Part shown: positions 52,562-62,240 of the stretch, in pieces | Position numbering within the stretch: the first letter of the stretch is position 1 | Layout of the letters: every line of letters begins with the position of its first letter | Assembly: GCF_012641515.1 (NCBI RefSeq) | Contig: NZ_JABAHY010000003.1 | Span: 62,001-126,000 of the forward strand | Source: Nesterenkonia sedimenti | GTDB lineage: Bacteria; Actinomycetota; Actinomycetes; Actinomycetales; Micrococcaceae | DNA: 64,000 bases | Direction: 5' to 3' | Notes under the pieces: generated by a model | What the model was told of the DNA's origin: nothing | Seen by the model: the letters and a program-made list of their open reading frames with translations, nothing else | The model's database searches: none | Position numbers and translations under genes: made by a program

Positions 52562-53032
52562 ATGAATTCAACACCTTCCTTGATCGTGCGTCCTTTGACC
52601 CCCGCTGACGAGAGTTCCTGGCGAGCACTGTTCCGCAGTTATCGAGAGTTCTATCGTTTGCCAGAGGACGAGGATGTCGTCTCCCGAGTGTGGGGTTGGA
52701 TCATGGATCCCGTGCATGAGTGCCAGAGCCTAGTGGCCGAGAGGGATGGTCACATTCTCGGCCTCGGGAACTACCGTCGCTTCTCGCGCCCTTCCACTGG
52801 AACGGTGGGTATTTGGCTCGATGACCTCTTCACCACTAGAGAAGCACGCGGTCAGGGTGTTGCCCGTGCGGTCATCGGCAGGTTGACCGAGATTGCTGCC
52901 TCAGAAGACAGGTCTATTGTTCGGTGGATCACCGCGGAGGACAATCATCAGGCCCAGGCCCTTTATGAGAAAGTCGCCACCCGGACCTCCTGGCTGACCT
53001 ATGACGCGGCACCCTCAGCTGCTGTCAGCTGA
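52562..53032 (+). CDS. GNAT-family N-acetyltransferase
   Basis: This protein of about 156 residues has the GNAT acetyl-CoA loop LFTTREARGQGVARAVIGRL (about residues 85-104) and the late motif TAEDNHQAQALYEKVA. The start at 52562 is supported by TAATGT 7 nt upstream. Codons here contain more A/T at third positions than in the flanking core genes. The EamA gene overlaps its end by 32 bp. Confidence 0.88.
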   Translation: MNSTPSLIVRPLTPADESSWRALFRSYREFYRLPEDEDVVSRVWGWIMDPVHECQSLVAERDGHILGLGNYRRFSRPSTGTVGIWLDDLFTTREARGQGVARAVIGRLTEIAASEDRSIVRWITAEDNHQAQALYEKVATRTSWLTYDAAPSAAVS

Positions 53033-53942
53033 GGTGGGAAAACCCGTCCTGCACCAGGTCCTACTGCTTCTGGTGGCGATGATCTGGGGACTGAACTTCG
53101 TTTCAGCCAGTCTTGCTCTCGAGGATGTGCCGGTCTGGATCTTCCGGGTCGTGACCTTCGGTGGCGGTGCTGTCATCCTCTTCGCTGTCACACTGACGCG
53201 CAGGATTGCACTGCTTCCGCCCCGCCGGAGGGATCTCATCCATCTGACCGTGGCCGGATTCTTTGGCGTAGCGGGTTTCGGTGCACTGTCTGCTCTAGCC
53301 CTGTTGCACACTTCGGTGGGACGCGCCAGCATCTGCGTATATCTCATGCCAGTCTGGGTAGCCCTGCTGGGGAGGGTAATTCTGAAGGAGCGACTGGGTA
53401 GGGCGCGGATTCTTGCGATATTGATCGGTGTCACTGGTCTGGTGATCTTGATGTATCCCCTCCTCAGTGCCGGAGAAATGACGGGCGTGCTGGCAGCTAC
53501 AGGTGCCGGCATCAGCTGGGCAATCGGAACGATCTATCTGAAATGGGCGAAAGTGCCCGCCCACCCTCTGATGATCACTGTATGGCATCTGGCCGTGGCT
53601 GCCCTTGTCTCTGCTGTCGGAATTGTCATATGGCAGCAGAACTGGCCATCAGAAATTTCGTCCTCAGCATGGGCAGGCTTGGTGTTCACCACAGTGATGG
53701 GCACTGCCGCCGCCTACCTCATCTGGTTCAATTTGGTCACACGACTGCCAGCCAGCACCGCCGGCCTGGGGACCCTCTTGGTCCCTGTCTTCGGCCTGCT
53801 TGCCGCTATGGTCTTATTGGCTGAACAACCGACCGTTGCAGACACATTTGGGCTGGCACTGGTCCTTACTGCCGGACTGTTGACCCTGATGGCACGCCCG
53901 TTTACACCGTCTGTGCCAGCAAAACCCGGGACTTCACACTGA
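53001..53942 (+). CDS. EamA/DMT-family transporter
   Basis: This 313-residue membrane protein has about ten helices in two EamA repeats (MIWGLNFVSASLAL, then ISWAIGTIYLKWAKV). It is unrelated in detail to the EamA gene at 5618. It overlaps the GNAT gene, so the two are coupled; a GTG at 53034 just after the GNAT stop is an alternative start. A pairing of acetyltransferase and exporter often serves detoxification or amino-acid export. It converges on the second GNAT gene with a 9-bp overlap. Confidence 0.88.
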   Translation: MTRHPQLLSAEVGKPVLHQVLLLLVAMIWGLNFVSASLALEDVPVWIFRVVTFGGGAVILFAVTLTRRIALLPPRRRDLIHLTVAGFFGVAGFGALSALALLHTSVGRASICVYLMPVWVALLGRVILKERLGRARILAILIGVTGLVILMYPLLSAGEMTGVLAATGAGISWAIGTIYLKWAKVPAHPLMITVWHLAVAALVSAVGIVIWQQNWPSEISSSAWAGLVFTTVMGTAAAYLIWFNLVTRLPASTAGLGTLLVPVFGLLAAMVLLAEQPTVADTFGLALVLTAGLLTLMARPFTPSVPAKPGTSH

Positions 53943-54632
53943 ACTCAGAGACTGAATCTGTCTATGGTCTGACGTGAAGTTGCTTGCTGACAGCCAGGCG
54001 TCAAAGCGTGTACGTAACTCTGGCCATTCAGAGTCGAGGATGGAGTACCAGGCGGTGTCTCTATTACGTCCTTTGGTAACTACAGCCTGTCTGAAGGTTC
54101 CCTCGTAGGTGAAACCGAGGCGCTCCGCGGCCCTGCGTGAGGGCTCGTTGAGACTGTCGCACTTCCATTCATAACGCCGGTAGCCCAAATCCTCAAAAAC
54201 GTGGTGCATCAGGAGGTACTGGGCCTCGGTGGAGGCAGGGGTTCGTTGCAATGCCGGTGAGTAGTTCACCCACCCCACTTCGATGACACCGTTATTGGGG
54301 TCGTGACGCATCAGGGACAGTGTCCCCACAGCCTTATTCGTGCTCTGCTCGATGACTGCGTAATGCCGCGGATCCTCACTCTGCGCAGCCTGTTCGGCCC
54401 ATTCCCTGTAAGCGGAAGCCGAGAGGAACGGGCCCACTCCAAGGTACGTCCAATTTCTTCCATCGGGCGCCTGTGCATATGCGTCATAGAGGTCTTGAAC
54501 ATGGCGTGAGGAGTCAAGTCGCTCCAGAGCGCACCAGTGTCCAGGCAGCCTCGTGGCGCTCGGAAGGGGACGTGGAGTCCAATCCGGGACGGGGTCCCCC
54601 ACTGGCTGACCGAACTCATTACTGGACACCAC
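53934..54632 (-). CDS. GNAT-family acetyltransferase (RimJ/RimL-like)
   Basis: This acetyltransferase of about 232 residues has the RimJ/RimL pattern: GTLSLMRHDPNNGVIEVGW (about residues 100-118), YLLMHHVFEDLGYRRYEWKC and NEPSRRAAERLGFTYEGTFR (about 162-181). The start is uncertain. GTG 54632 lies 9 nt after AAAGGA and is preferred; ATG 54692 is an alternative. It diverges from the MocR gene. Base use resembles its neighbours in the 52.5-56.2 kb module. Confidence 0.85.
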   Translation of the reverse strand: MVSSNEFGQPVGDPVPDWTPRPLPSATRLPGHWCALERLDSSRHVQDLYDAYAQAPDGRNWTYLGVGPFLSASAYREWAEQAAQSEDPRHYAVIEQSTNKAVGTLSLMRHDPNNGVIEVGWVNYSPALQRTPASTEAQYLLMHHVFEDLGYRRYEWKCDSLNEPSRRAAERLGFTYEGTFRQAVVTKGRNRDTAWYSILDSEWPELRTRFDAWLSASNFTSDHRQIQSLSSV

Positions 54633-54778
54633 AGGCACTTTTCCTTTCGAACGCACAACGGGGTGGCCAGGGCTTCGCGCCACTGCACCCATCTCCTCGC
54701 CATTTCACAGTAGGACCTTTTCCGGTTCGTCCATTAGGCCAGAATCACGGCAAACGAGTGGTCCAGTATAGTTCGGGT

Positions 54779-56224
54779 ATGCGTCATGCCTTCCCCATGG
54801 ATTTGATCATCGATGCAGCGCCCCAGGGTGTCAGTGCACGCGCCCATCTGGTGGACCAATTGCGCAACGCATTATTGGCCGGACAGCTTCACGCAGGCCA
54901 GCCCATGCCCTCGACTCGAGTCTTAGCCCAGGCTGCTGGGATTTCACGAGGCACCGCCGTGGCTGCCTATGAAGAATTAGCCGGAGAAGGTTATGTGGAG
55001 ATAGTGCCGGGTTCGGGAACATTCGTTGCTGAAGGCCTCCCTAGCCTAGAGGGCCGAACTTCTATAAAAACCGCGCCAGCAGATTCCGTCCTTTCGCCGG
55101 CCTCAGACTCAGAGGGTGATTCGCTTATCAACCTCTCCCCCGGCAGTCCCTCGACAACGTTCTCAGGACACCGCGATTGGACGGCAGCGTGGCGACGTGC
55201 CCAATCGGCAAAATTACCTGCCCTAGTGCCGCCTCCAGAGGGCAGTGCCGAGCTGCGGGAGCGCATCGCCGAGCATCTGCACACTGCTCGGGGAGTTGCC
55301 TGTGATCCCGAGGAAGTCCTGGTCACCGCCGGCACCAGCGACGCGATCGGGCTCTTGGTCCACGGTCTACGAGCGCGAGGGGACCGCCTCCGAATGGCCA
55401 CTGAGAACCCCGGGTACACCAAAGCCCGGGAGGTGCTTAACCAGTTGGGCGCAACGCCTGTGCCTATACCGCTCGTTGACGGTGGGATGGATATCGAGGA
55501 ACTGTCGAATCATTCTGGTGCGCTTGACGCGGTGATCCTCACTCCGAGTCACCAGTATCCCCTGGGGGGTCGGCTGCCGGTGGCCTCGCGGTTGTCAGTC
55601 CTGGAGTGGGCCCGCAATTCCGAAGCGGTGGTCATCGAGGATGATTACGACAGCGAATTCCGACACGGGGCGGCTCCTCTGCCTGCCATCGCCTCACTTG
55701 ATGAGGAAGGTCGTGTGGTGATGGTTGGCAGCTTCTCCAAAACCTTGACCCCCTGGCTACGCTGCGGTTATCTACTGGTCAGGGACCCGCTGTTGCGTGA
55801 TCGGATGATAAGTACCCGGAGAGCCCTGGGCCAGCCAGTTTCCGGAATCATTCAGCAGGTCTTGGCCGAGTTCATGCGCAGCGGGGGGCTACGCCGCCAT
55901 CTGGGCCGAGTCAGCCGTGAATATGCTCATCGGCGCGCTCTGGTCCTAGCCACAACGGAAGATTTGGCACCCGAGGTGCGGACCCACGCCCTGGAAGGCG
56001 GCCTGCATGCCACGCTCACTTGGACTACGGGCATCACCGCCGAGAGCATCACGGCCCAGCTGAAGCATCTCAGGGTCGCCGTCACACCTCTTTCTCGGTA
56101 TTACTATGAGTCAGACTGCCCTGACCAGCAGGGTATCGTCATCGGTTACGGCGCACCGACCGATCTCGAACTGCGCACTGCACTGCAGCAGATCCGACAA
56201 GTGCTCTTGGAGATTCGCGAGTAG
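54779..56224 (+). CDS. MocR/PdxR-type regulator
   Basis: This regulator of about 481 residues has a GntR winged helix at about 20-90 (GQPMPSTRVLAQAAGISRGT) and an aminotransferase-like domain with TENPGYTKAR, IEDDYDSEFR and GSFSKTLTPWLRCGY, the last holding the PLP lysine. TATAGT (54767-54772) lies 6 nt before the ATG, giving a leaderless start. The reading frame extends far upstream into the divergent GNAT gene, but that part is not coding. It is a different protein from the MocR at 99 and probably regulates its own module. Confidence 0.88.
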   Translation: MRHAFPMDLIIDAAPQGVSARAHLVDQLRNALLAGQLHAGQPMPSTRVLAQAAGISRGTAVAAYEELAGEGYVEIVPGSGTFVAEGLPSLEGRTSIKTAPADSVLSPASDSEGDSLINLSPGSPSTTFSGHRDWTAAWRRAQSAKLPALVPPPEGSAELRERIAEHLHTARGVACDPEEVLVTAGTSDAIGLLVHGLRARGDRLRMATENPGYTKAREVLNQLGATPVPIPLVDGGMDIEELSNHSGALDAVILTPSHQYPLGGRLPVASRLSVLEWARNSEAVVIEDDYDSEFRHGAAPLPAIASLDEEGRVVMVGSFSKTLTPWLRCGYLLVRDPLLRDRMISTRRALGQPVSGIIQQVLAEFMRSGGLRRHLGRVSREYAHRRALVLATTEDLAPEVRTHALEGGLHATLTWTTGITAESITAQLKHLRVAVTPLSRYYYESDCPDQQGIVIGYGAPTDLELRTALQQIRQVLLEIRE

Positions 56225-56229
56225 CAAGC

Positions 56230-57666
56230 TCACCCACCTGGAAATCTTGTGTCCAGGGCACTGAGCACACCTCGGGATTTGGTGATGACCTCGGCCCATT
56301 CGGCCGCAGGATCAGAATCCGCGGTGATGGCCCCACCCAGCCCCAGATGAAAGTCCCACTCGCCCCCGCCGCCGGGACTAGTCAGCGCAGCGGTACGGAT
56401 GAGTACCGAGAGGTCGCAGGCTCCGGTGGTGCTGAAGTATCCGGCCACTCCGGAGTAGGGCCCTCGTGGTCCGGTTTCGAGCTCGCTGAGGATGTTCATA
56501 GTGGAGATCTTCGGCGCCCCGGTCATTGAGCCGGGCGGGAAGGCATCACTGAGCGCGCGGGCCCGGGAGGCCTCGGCTGAGAGTCGGGCACTGACCGTGG
56601 AAACCATCTGGTGGACACTGGGATAGGTCTCCACAGCACAGAGGCGCTCGGTGCGCAGACTTCCAGTCTCGGCATGGATGGAGAGGTCATTGCGGACCAG
56701 ATCGGCGATCATCACATTCTCTGCCCGGTCCTTCGGATGAGTCTCGAGGTCCCGAATCTGGGCCGCATCCTCCTGCGGGGTTTTGCCCCGGGGGCGCGTT
56801 CCCTTGATCGGTTCGGAACGGATCATCCCCTCGGCATCGATGGAGACAAACCGCTCCGGTGAGGTCGAGAGCAGTACGGTGGCCGCACTGTCCTCGGTGG
56901 CTGGGAAGTTGAAGTACTGAGTGAAAGGCGCCCGGTTTGCCTCACGCAGCCTCCGATAGGCGCTCAAGGGGCTGCCGTGGAAGGTGCCCTCGACGGCTGT
57001 GGTCAGGCAGATCTCATAGGAGTTCCCCTCCCGGATCTGAGCCTGGGCTGCGCGGATCTTCTGGAGGTATTCGGCCTCCTGATCACGCACTTTCAGCTTC
57101 TCCAGCCATACGGAGTCTGCACCCTCAGGCATGACCTGTTTGTCACCCTGCTGCGCCCCCGAGAAGAGCTGCGCTATTGCAGTTTCGACCTCCCCCACCC
57201 AGATGGAGTCCTGCCCCAGAGTCTGAATCTGCGCCGATGCATGGTGATGGTCGACGACGACGGCATGGGTGGCCCGGAAGAGCTGTGCCTGTTCCTCGTA
57301 GCCGATCCAGCCCACCCAGCCCAGTTGAAAGGGTGGTCCCTGTGCTGTGCTGGTCTCCCCTGCCCCTCCGGTCGGCGTCCCCCGGTGGGGCCAGTGCCGC
57401 TGCAACCAGCCGAAGGCACCCTCCCCCAGGTGCACAGCCTCGGTATGGGGCCCCTGTGAGAAGGCCAGGATGCTGTAGCGGCGGCGCTGAGGGGCGGGCC
57501 CACCGAGCTGACCGGAGCTGCCGTGGTCGCTGCTGTCGAGAAAAGCTGCCGGGGAACCAGTGCGGGGCTCGGCGAGCATCTCGAAGAGCTCAGCCGCCGC
57601 ATCCTGGCATTGCGGGAAGGCCACAGCCTTACGCTGCACCTGGGGGGCCGGCACCTTCTCAACCAT
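56230..57666 (-). CDS. pabB: aminodeoxychorismate synthase component I
   Basis: This 478-residue chorismate-binding enzyme makes 4-amino-4-deoxychorismate for folate. The catalytic half shows SYEICLTTAVEG, SPERFVSID, IKGTRPRGKTPQED (about residues 298-311), ENVMIADLVRNDLS and PGSMTGAPK. The lysine-containing PIKGT motif marks PabB rather than TrpE. The N-terminal third is the poorly conserved domain. ATG 57666 is used (TAGACT lies 8 nt upstream); ATG 57723 is possible. No glutamine amidotransferase gene lies beside it, and a pabC-like gene begins at 63830. Confidence 0.92.
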   Translation of the reverse strand: MVEKVPAPQVQRKAVAFPQCQDAAAELFEMLAEPRTGSPAAFLDSSDHGSSGQLGGPAPQRRRYSILAFSQGPHTEAVHLGEGAFGWLQRHWPHRGTPTGGAGETSTAQGPPFQLGWVGWIGYEEQAQLFRATHAVVVDHHHASAQIQTLGQDSIWVGEVETAIAQLFSGAQQGDKQVMPEGADSVWLEKLKVRDQEAEYLQKIRAAQAQIREGNSYEICLTTAVEGTFHGSPLSAYRRLREANRAPFTQYFNFPATEDSAATVLLSTSPERFVSIDAEGMIRSEPIKGTRPRGKTPQEDAAQIRDLETHPKDRAENVMIADLVRNDLSIHAETGSLRTERLCAVETYPSVHQMVSTVSARLSAEASRARALSDAFPPGSMTGAPKISTMNILSELETGPRGPYSGVAGYFSTTGACDLSVLIRTAALTSPGGGGEWDFHLGLGGAITADSDPAAEWAEVITKSRGVLSALDTRFPGG

Positions 57667-57730
57667 GATGGAAAAGTCTATGGCCAAGCCACCGGCAGCA
57701 CCGAGATGCGGCACCGATACCATGTTGACC

Positions 57731-58366
57731 ATGGTTGAGGCGGGGCAGAATGAGACCAGCAATGGTGAGGGCAAACGGGGGCGGCCGCGCAGCGAGACGG
57801 CCCACCGCGCAGTCCTGGAGGCAGTGGCCGAACTGCTCAACACCCAGGGCTGCACCTATGAGGAACTGACGATCGAGCGCATTGCCGCCGTCGCCGGCGT
57901 GGGCAAGCAGACGGTCTACCGGTGGTGGAACAATAAGGCCGCCGTGGTCCTGGAGGCCCTGCTCAGCGGCTACGTGAAGCTGGATTTTGCCCCAGTTCCG
58001 GATACCGGGGATCTGCGCGCTGACCTCATGACCTGGATCGAACTGGCTGATGCCAATGAGCGAGAACAGGGCCTCGGGGATTCGACCATCATGGCCCGCA
58101 GCCTCATCGCGGCACTGTCCACCAGCAGCGAGGAGACCCAGGAACTGCTGCATAACAGCGCCCTCTGGGAGGACATGCATCTGACTGCCAGGATCCGGGC
58201 GGCTGCATCATCCGGTGAACTGCGCGAGGGGCTGGATCCCGAACATGTCGCCGCCGCACTGATGGACCCTGTAATCCTTCGAACGATCACCACCGGCCGG
58301 CCCGGAGTGGAGTGGATGCAGGGACTTGTCGACGTCGTACTCTCCGGCGCACTGCGACAGGAGTGA
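57731..58366 (+). CDS. TetR-family regulator
   Basis: This repressor of about 211 residues has an N-terminal HTH at about 20-65 (RIAAVAGVGKQTVYRWWNNK) and a C-terminal ligand-binding domain of the TetR_C type (about 90-205). TACCAT lies 7 nt before the ATG at 57731; the ATG at 57722 is possible. It lies 116 bp upstream of the MMPL gene on the same strand and is the likely local regulator. Confidence 0.92.
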   Translation: MVEAGQNETSNGEGKRGRPRSETAHRAVLEAVAELLNTQGCTYEELTIERIAAVAGVGKQTVYRWWNNKAAVVLEALLSGYVKLDFAPVPDTGDLRADLMTWIELADANEREQGLGDSTIMARSLIAALSTSSEETQELLHNSALWEDMHLTARIRAAASSGELREGLDPEHVAAALMDPVILRTITTGRPGVEWMQGLVDVVLSGALRQE

Positions 58367-58482
58367 TTTTAAGCACATTACCCCTGATGGGAGGCCCGCA
58401 GCATTTGTGAGACGTTGCGTTCCGTTTATGATTAATAGTATCGCCTGAGACTCCCCTACCCACAACGAGGACCCCCACCCCT
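58367..58482 (+). promoter_or_regulatory. likely MMPL gene promoter region
   Basis: TTGTGA and TATGAT (about 58405 and 58427) are spaced by 16 nt upstream of the MMPL start. The AT-rich stretch TATGATTAATAG stands out from the GC-rich surroundings. No clear TetR palindrome is visible. Confidence 0.4.
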
Positions 58483-61284
58483 ATGGCCAGAATGCTCTAC
58501 CGGCTCGGTATGCTCGCCGCGCGCCGCGCCAAGACTGTCATCGCTGGTTGGTTCGTACTGCTGCTGGCAGCTGTTGCCGCTTTCGCCGGCTTCGGCGGAC
58601 AGCTCACCGACCAGATCGACGTCCCGGATCTCGAGACCACTGAGGTGGCCGACCGGCTGGCCGATGAACTTCCCGACGCCGGGGGCGGATCCGGCACTGC
58701 AGTGCTGCGTACTGACGACGGCGCCGAGTTCACCGAAGAGCAGCAGGAACAGGTCGATCAGCTCATCGCCGATCTCGAATCCCATGAGATTGTCGACGAG
58801 GTCACCAACCCCTTCGACGCCCAGGCGGAGATGGACGCCGGCGCCGAGGAGCTGGCCGAGGCCCGGGAGATGATCGATGAGCTCCCCGAGGACTTCGACC
58901 CCGCCGAGGCTCAGGCTGAGATCGAGGCCGGTCGCGAGGAACTCGAAGCTGGCCGGGCCGAGCTCGAGGCCGCCGAGGAAGAACTGGCCCAGGGCCGCGA
59001 ACAGGCTGAGGCCGGACTCTCCCAGATGGACATCAGCTCCGATGAGCTGCCCGGCCTCATTGAGGAGGTCGAAGCCGGACTGGCAGAACTCGATGCCGCC
59101 GATGCCGAACTCGACGCCGAGGTCCAGGCTGCCGTCAATGGCGGCTACTGGTCCCAGGTAGAGGGCGAGCTCAACGCCGCCCGTGCCGAGATCGTCTCCC
59201 AGCGCTCCACTCTGGAGCCCCAGCTCGCCCAGCTGCAGCAGGCCCAGGCCGGACTCGCCGAGATCGAGGCCGGGGAGGCTGAGATCGAGGAAGGCTTTGC
59301 CGAACTGGAAGCCGCTGAGGCCGAGCTCGAAGAAGGCGCAGCCGGACTTGCTGAGATGGAGGAAGCCACCGCCGGAGGGGAGGATCCGGCAGAGTTCATC
59401 GAACGCAATGAGCGGCTGCTGGCCCTGACCGAGGGCGCGCAGATGATCTCCGAAGACGGCGACGTCGCCATCTTGATGATCGGCTTCCACGATCCCCTCG
59501 AGCAGGTGGAGATGAACGCGCTTTCGGCTGTCTCCGATGAGCTGCTGGAGGCAGAGATCGACGGCGTGGAGGTCCTGCCCGGCGGCGATATCAGCTTCGA
59601 GATGCCGCATCTGTTCTCCATCGCTGAGGTGATCGGCCTCATGGTCGCCGCCGTGGTGCTGCTGGTGATGCTGGGCACCTTCATCGGTGCCGGTCTGCCG
59701 CTGCTCAACGCCCTGATCGGTGTGGGAATCGGTGTAGCCGGCGCAATGGCCCTCTCCGATGTGGTGGAGATGATGTCGATGACCCCGATCCTGGGCCTCA
59801 TGCTAGGCCTGGCAGTGGGTATCGACTATGCACTGTTCATCATCAACCGGCACCGACGACAGCTCAAAGACGGCATGGATATGCGAGAATCCATCGCCCT
59901 GGCCAATGGCACCGCCGGCAACGCGGTGGTCTTCGCCGGTGCCACCGTGGTCATCGCGCTGCTGGCGCTGAACGTCACCGGTCTGCCCTTCCTGGGGCTG
60001 ATGGGTACAGTGGGCGCCTTCTGTGTGACCATCGCGGTGCTGATGGCCACCACGATGACCCCGGCCCTGCTGAAACTGGTGGGCTGGCGGATCCTGCGGC
60101 GCAAGGAACGCCGTTATATCGGCTTCAGCGAGACTGCCGAAGAGAAGGTCACCACTCCGATGGGCAGCCTCAAAGCTGTGGTGCTCACCGTGGTCTCCCT
60201 GGCCGGTCTGGCCGTACTGGCGATCCCGACCTTCGACCTGCGCCTGGGTCTGCCCGATGCCAGCTCCGAGGCCGAGGACTCCACTGCCTACCAGGCCTAT
60301 GTGGAGACCGAGGAGGGCTTCGGCCAGGGAATGAACGGCCCCCTGGTGGTTCTTGCCGATTACCCACAGAGCTTCGATTCCGAGGCCGAGGCCACCGACT
60401 ACCAGTTGGATGTGGCCGAAGAGTTGGTCGAACACGAATACATCGACACCGTGATGCCGATCGCGCTCTCCGAGGCCAATGACATGGCCGCCTACCAGGT
60501 GGTTCCGGTGGATGGTCCGGCAGCGGAATCCACCGAGTCCCTCGTCCATGAGTTCCGTGATGGCAATCCCCTGGCCGATACTGAGGTCTCTGATGTCGAA
60601 CTCTCGGTGGCCGGTATGACCGCCGCCGAAATCGATATCTCCGATGTGATCGCCGATGCCATGCCGCTCTACCTCGGTCTGGTAGTGGGACTCTCCCTGG
60701 TGTTGATGGTGATGGTCTTCCGTTCCATCCTGCTGCCGGTGATCGCCACCCTGGGCTTCGTCGGATCCCTGGCCGGCGCCATCGGTGTGGTGGTCGCAGT
60801 CTTCCAATGGGGATGGCTGGGCGATATCTTCGGCGTCTCCCGTCCGGGGCCGATTATGACCTTCCTGCCGATCCTGATGGTCGGCATCCTCTTCGGTCTG
60901 GCCATGGACTATCAGCTCTTCACCGCATCCGGAATGCGGGAGGCCTATGCACACGGCTCCCCACCGAGACTGGCAGTACGCCAGGGCCTCCACGCCGGAC
61001 GCGCTGTGGTCACTGCCGCGGCACTGATCATGTCCAGTGTCTTCGCCGGCTTCATCTTCACCCCGGATCCCATGGTCGCCTCAATCGGCCTCGGCCTGGC
61101 GGTGGGTGTACTACTCGATGCCTTCGTGGTGCGGCTGCTGCTGGTCCCAGCAGTGCTGCACCTCTGCGGACCGGCCGCCTGGTGGCTGCCGAAGTGGCTG
61201 GATAAGATCCTGCCCGATGTCGACGTCGAAGGCGCAAAGCTGGAACGTAGCCGTGCGAAGGATCAGGAGGGCGCTGGGATCTGA
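58483..61284 (+). CDS. MMPL/RND-family exporter with long coiled-coil insert
   Basis: This 933-residue membrane transporter has one N-terminal helix (about residues 15-40), then two groups of about five helices (380-550 and 720-900). The catalytic Asp-Tyr pairs are in VGIDYALFIINRH and AMDYQLFTASG. An insert at about 105-310 repeats Glu, Ala and Leu in long runs, giving a predicted coiled coil in the first extracytoplasmic loop. MMPL proteins export lipids or drugs. The TetR gene upstream suggests induction by a substrate. No terminal domain is missing. Confidence 0.92.
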   Translation: MARMLYRLGMLAARRAKTVIAGWFVLLLAAVAAFAGFGGQLTDQIDVPDLETTEVADRLADELPDAGGGSGTAVLRTDDGAEFTEEQQEQVDQLIADLESHEIVDEVTNPFDAQAEMDAGAEELAEAREMIDELPEDFDPAEAQAEIEAGREELEAGRAELEAAEEELAQGREQAEAGLSQMDISSDELPGLIEEVEAGLAELDAADAELDAEVQAAVNGGYWSQVEGELNAARAEIVSQRSTLEPQLAQLQQAQAGLAEIEAGEAEIEEGFAELEAAEAELEEGAAGLAEMEEATAGGEDPAEFIERNERLLALTEGAQMISEDGDVAILMIGFHDPLEQVEMNALSAVSDELLEAEIDGVEVLPGGDISFEMPHLFSIAEVIGLMVAAVVLLVMLGTFIGAGLPLLNALIGVGIGVAGAMALSDVVEMMSMTPILGLMLGLAVGIDYALFIINRHRRQLKDGMDMRESIALANGTAGNAVVFAGATVVIALLALNVTGLPFLGLMGTVGAFCVTIAVLMATTMTPALLKLVGWRILRRKERRYIGFSETAEEKVTTPMGSLKAVVLTVVSLAGLAVLAIPTFDLRLGLPDASSEAEDSTAYQAYVETEEGFGQGMNGPLVVLADYPQSFDSEAEATDYQLDVAEELVEHEYIDTVMPIALSEANDMAAYQVVPVDGPAAESTESLVHEFRDGNPLADTEVSDVELSVAGMTAAEIDISDVIADAMPLYLGLVVGLSLVLMVMVFRSILLPVIATLGFVGSLAGAIGVVVAVFQWGWLGDIFGVSRPGPIMTFLPILMVGILFGLAMDYQLFTASGMREAYAHGSPPRLAVRQGLHAGRAVVTAAALIMSSVFAGFIFTPDPMVASIGLGLAVGVLLDAFVVRLLLVPAVLHLCGPAAWWLPKWLDKILPDVDVEGAKLERSRAKDQEGAGI

Positions 61285-61322
61285 CCCCGGCCAGCTCCCT
61301 GGCTCACACGCTCCACGGCTGG

Positions 61323-61359
61323 CCCCTGGCGGCGGACCATATGAGGTCCACGCCGGGGG
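61323..61359. terminator. bidirectional hairpin between MMPL and lipoprotein genes
   Basis: GGACC-ATATGA-GGTCC (61334-61349) forms the tip of a longer imperfect stem, with CCCC at 61323-61326 opposite GGGGG at 61355-61359. It lies between convergent genes. No strong T-tract is present. Confidence 0.55.
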
Positions 61360-62220
61360 TCAGTCTTCGTATTGGGCCAGTTTCTCCGCCTGGGCCTCGG
61401 CGATCTCGGTAAAGGTCTCGGCATCGACTGCTACGGCGGTCATCATCAGGAGGTTGCTGCCGAAATCAGCGGTGACTGAGTAGCCCTCAATGACCTGGAG
61501 GTCACCGTCCTCAGGATCCTCCATTTCGATCTGTCGGCTGATCCCACTCATGGGCCATTCCGTTGAGTCCAGAGTGAAGGCTTCGATCTCGATCTGGTCG
61601 CCCTCGGCTTCAAGGGGGCTGGCCGCGCAATGTTCGGCGATGTTCTCCCAGATGCCATTGGACTCCACCCCGGTGCCCTCGGGGTAGCTGAGCATCCACA
61701 CGTAGACCTCCGCGGATGCGTCCACTCCACTGGCCCCGGAGGCGGTGGGCAGCCGGTATTCATGCATCACTCCGGTCTGGGGGTCCTCACCGACCAGTTC
61801 GAGGTTGACCCGGTCCATGTCCTGGGCGCATTCACTCTGCCCGAAGGCGTCCTGGTATTCGCTGCGTTCAACGGCGATGTACTCCTCGAAGTACCCCAGT
61901 CCGGAGTAGGTGGAATGACCTTCTGCGGATTCGGGCAGTTCCCCGGGAGCCAGCAGCAGTTCCATCATCTGCTCCTCGTCCAGGGGGCCGATGCTCTCAG
62001 TTTCCTCTGCCGTATCCCCCTCGCCGTCCTCGTCATCGGGCTCTGCGCCCTCTGTGCCCTCATAGGTCTGCGGGGCGGCTTCTTCAGTGGCTGTCTCGGC
62101 AGGCGGCTCTTGGGAATCCGGTTCGGGCTCCACACAGCCGGTGAGCAGGCCTAAGGCCACGACGGCACAGCAGGTCACCGGCGTCAGGGCAGCAGGCCTC
62201 CGTATCGAGGAAGAAAGCAC
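61360..62220 (-). CDS. secreted lipoprotein with PknH-like sensor fold (hypothetical)
   Basis: This 286-residue lipoprotein starts with GTG and has TACCCT 7 nt upstream, a leaderless layout. Its lipobox is LLTGC (about residues 25-29). An acidic Glu/Thr/Pro-rich linker covers about 30-85, and a globular domain of about 190 residues has two cysteines (SECAQD, EHCAAS). Landmarks and order match the secreted protein at 8279-9283, so both belong to one family. Function unknown. Confidence 0.75.
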   Translation of the reverse strand: MLSSSIRRPAALTPVTCCAVVALGLLTGCVEPEPDSQEPPAETATEEAAPQTYEGTEGAEPDDEDGEGDTAEETESIGPLDEEQMMELLLAPGELPESAEGHSTYSGLGYFEEYIAVERSEYQDAFGQSECAQDMDRVNLELVGEDPQTGVMHEYRLPTASGASGVDASAEVYVWMLSYPEGTGVESNGIWENIAEHCAASPLEAEGDQIEIEAFTLDSTEWPMSGISRQIEMEDPEDGDLQVIEGYSVTADFGSNLLMMTAVAVDAETFTEIAEAQAEKLAQYED

Positions 62221-62240
62221 GTAGGACAGGGTAGCAAGGT

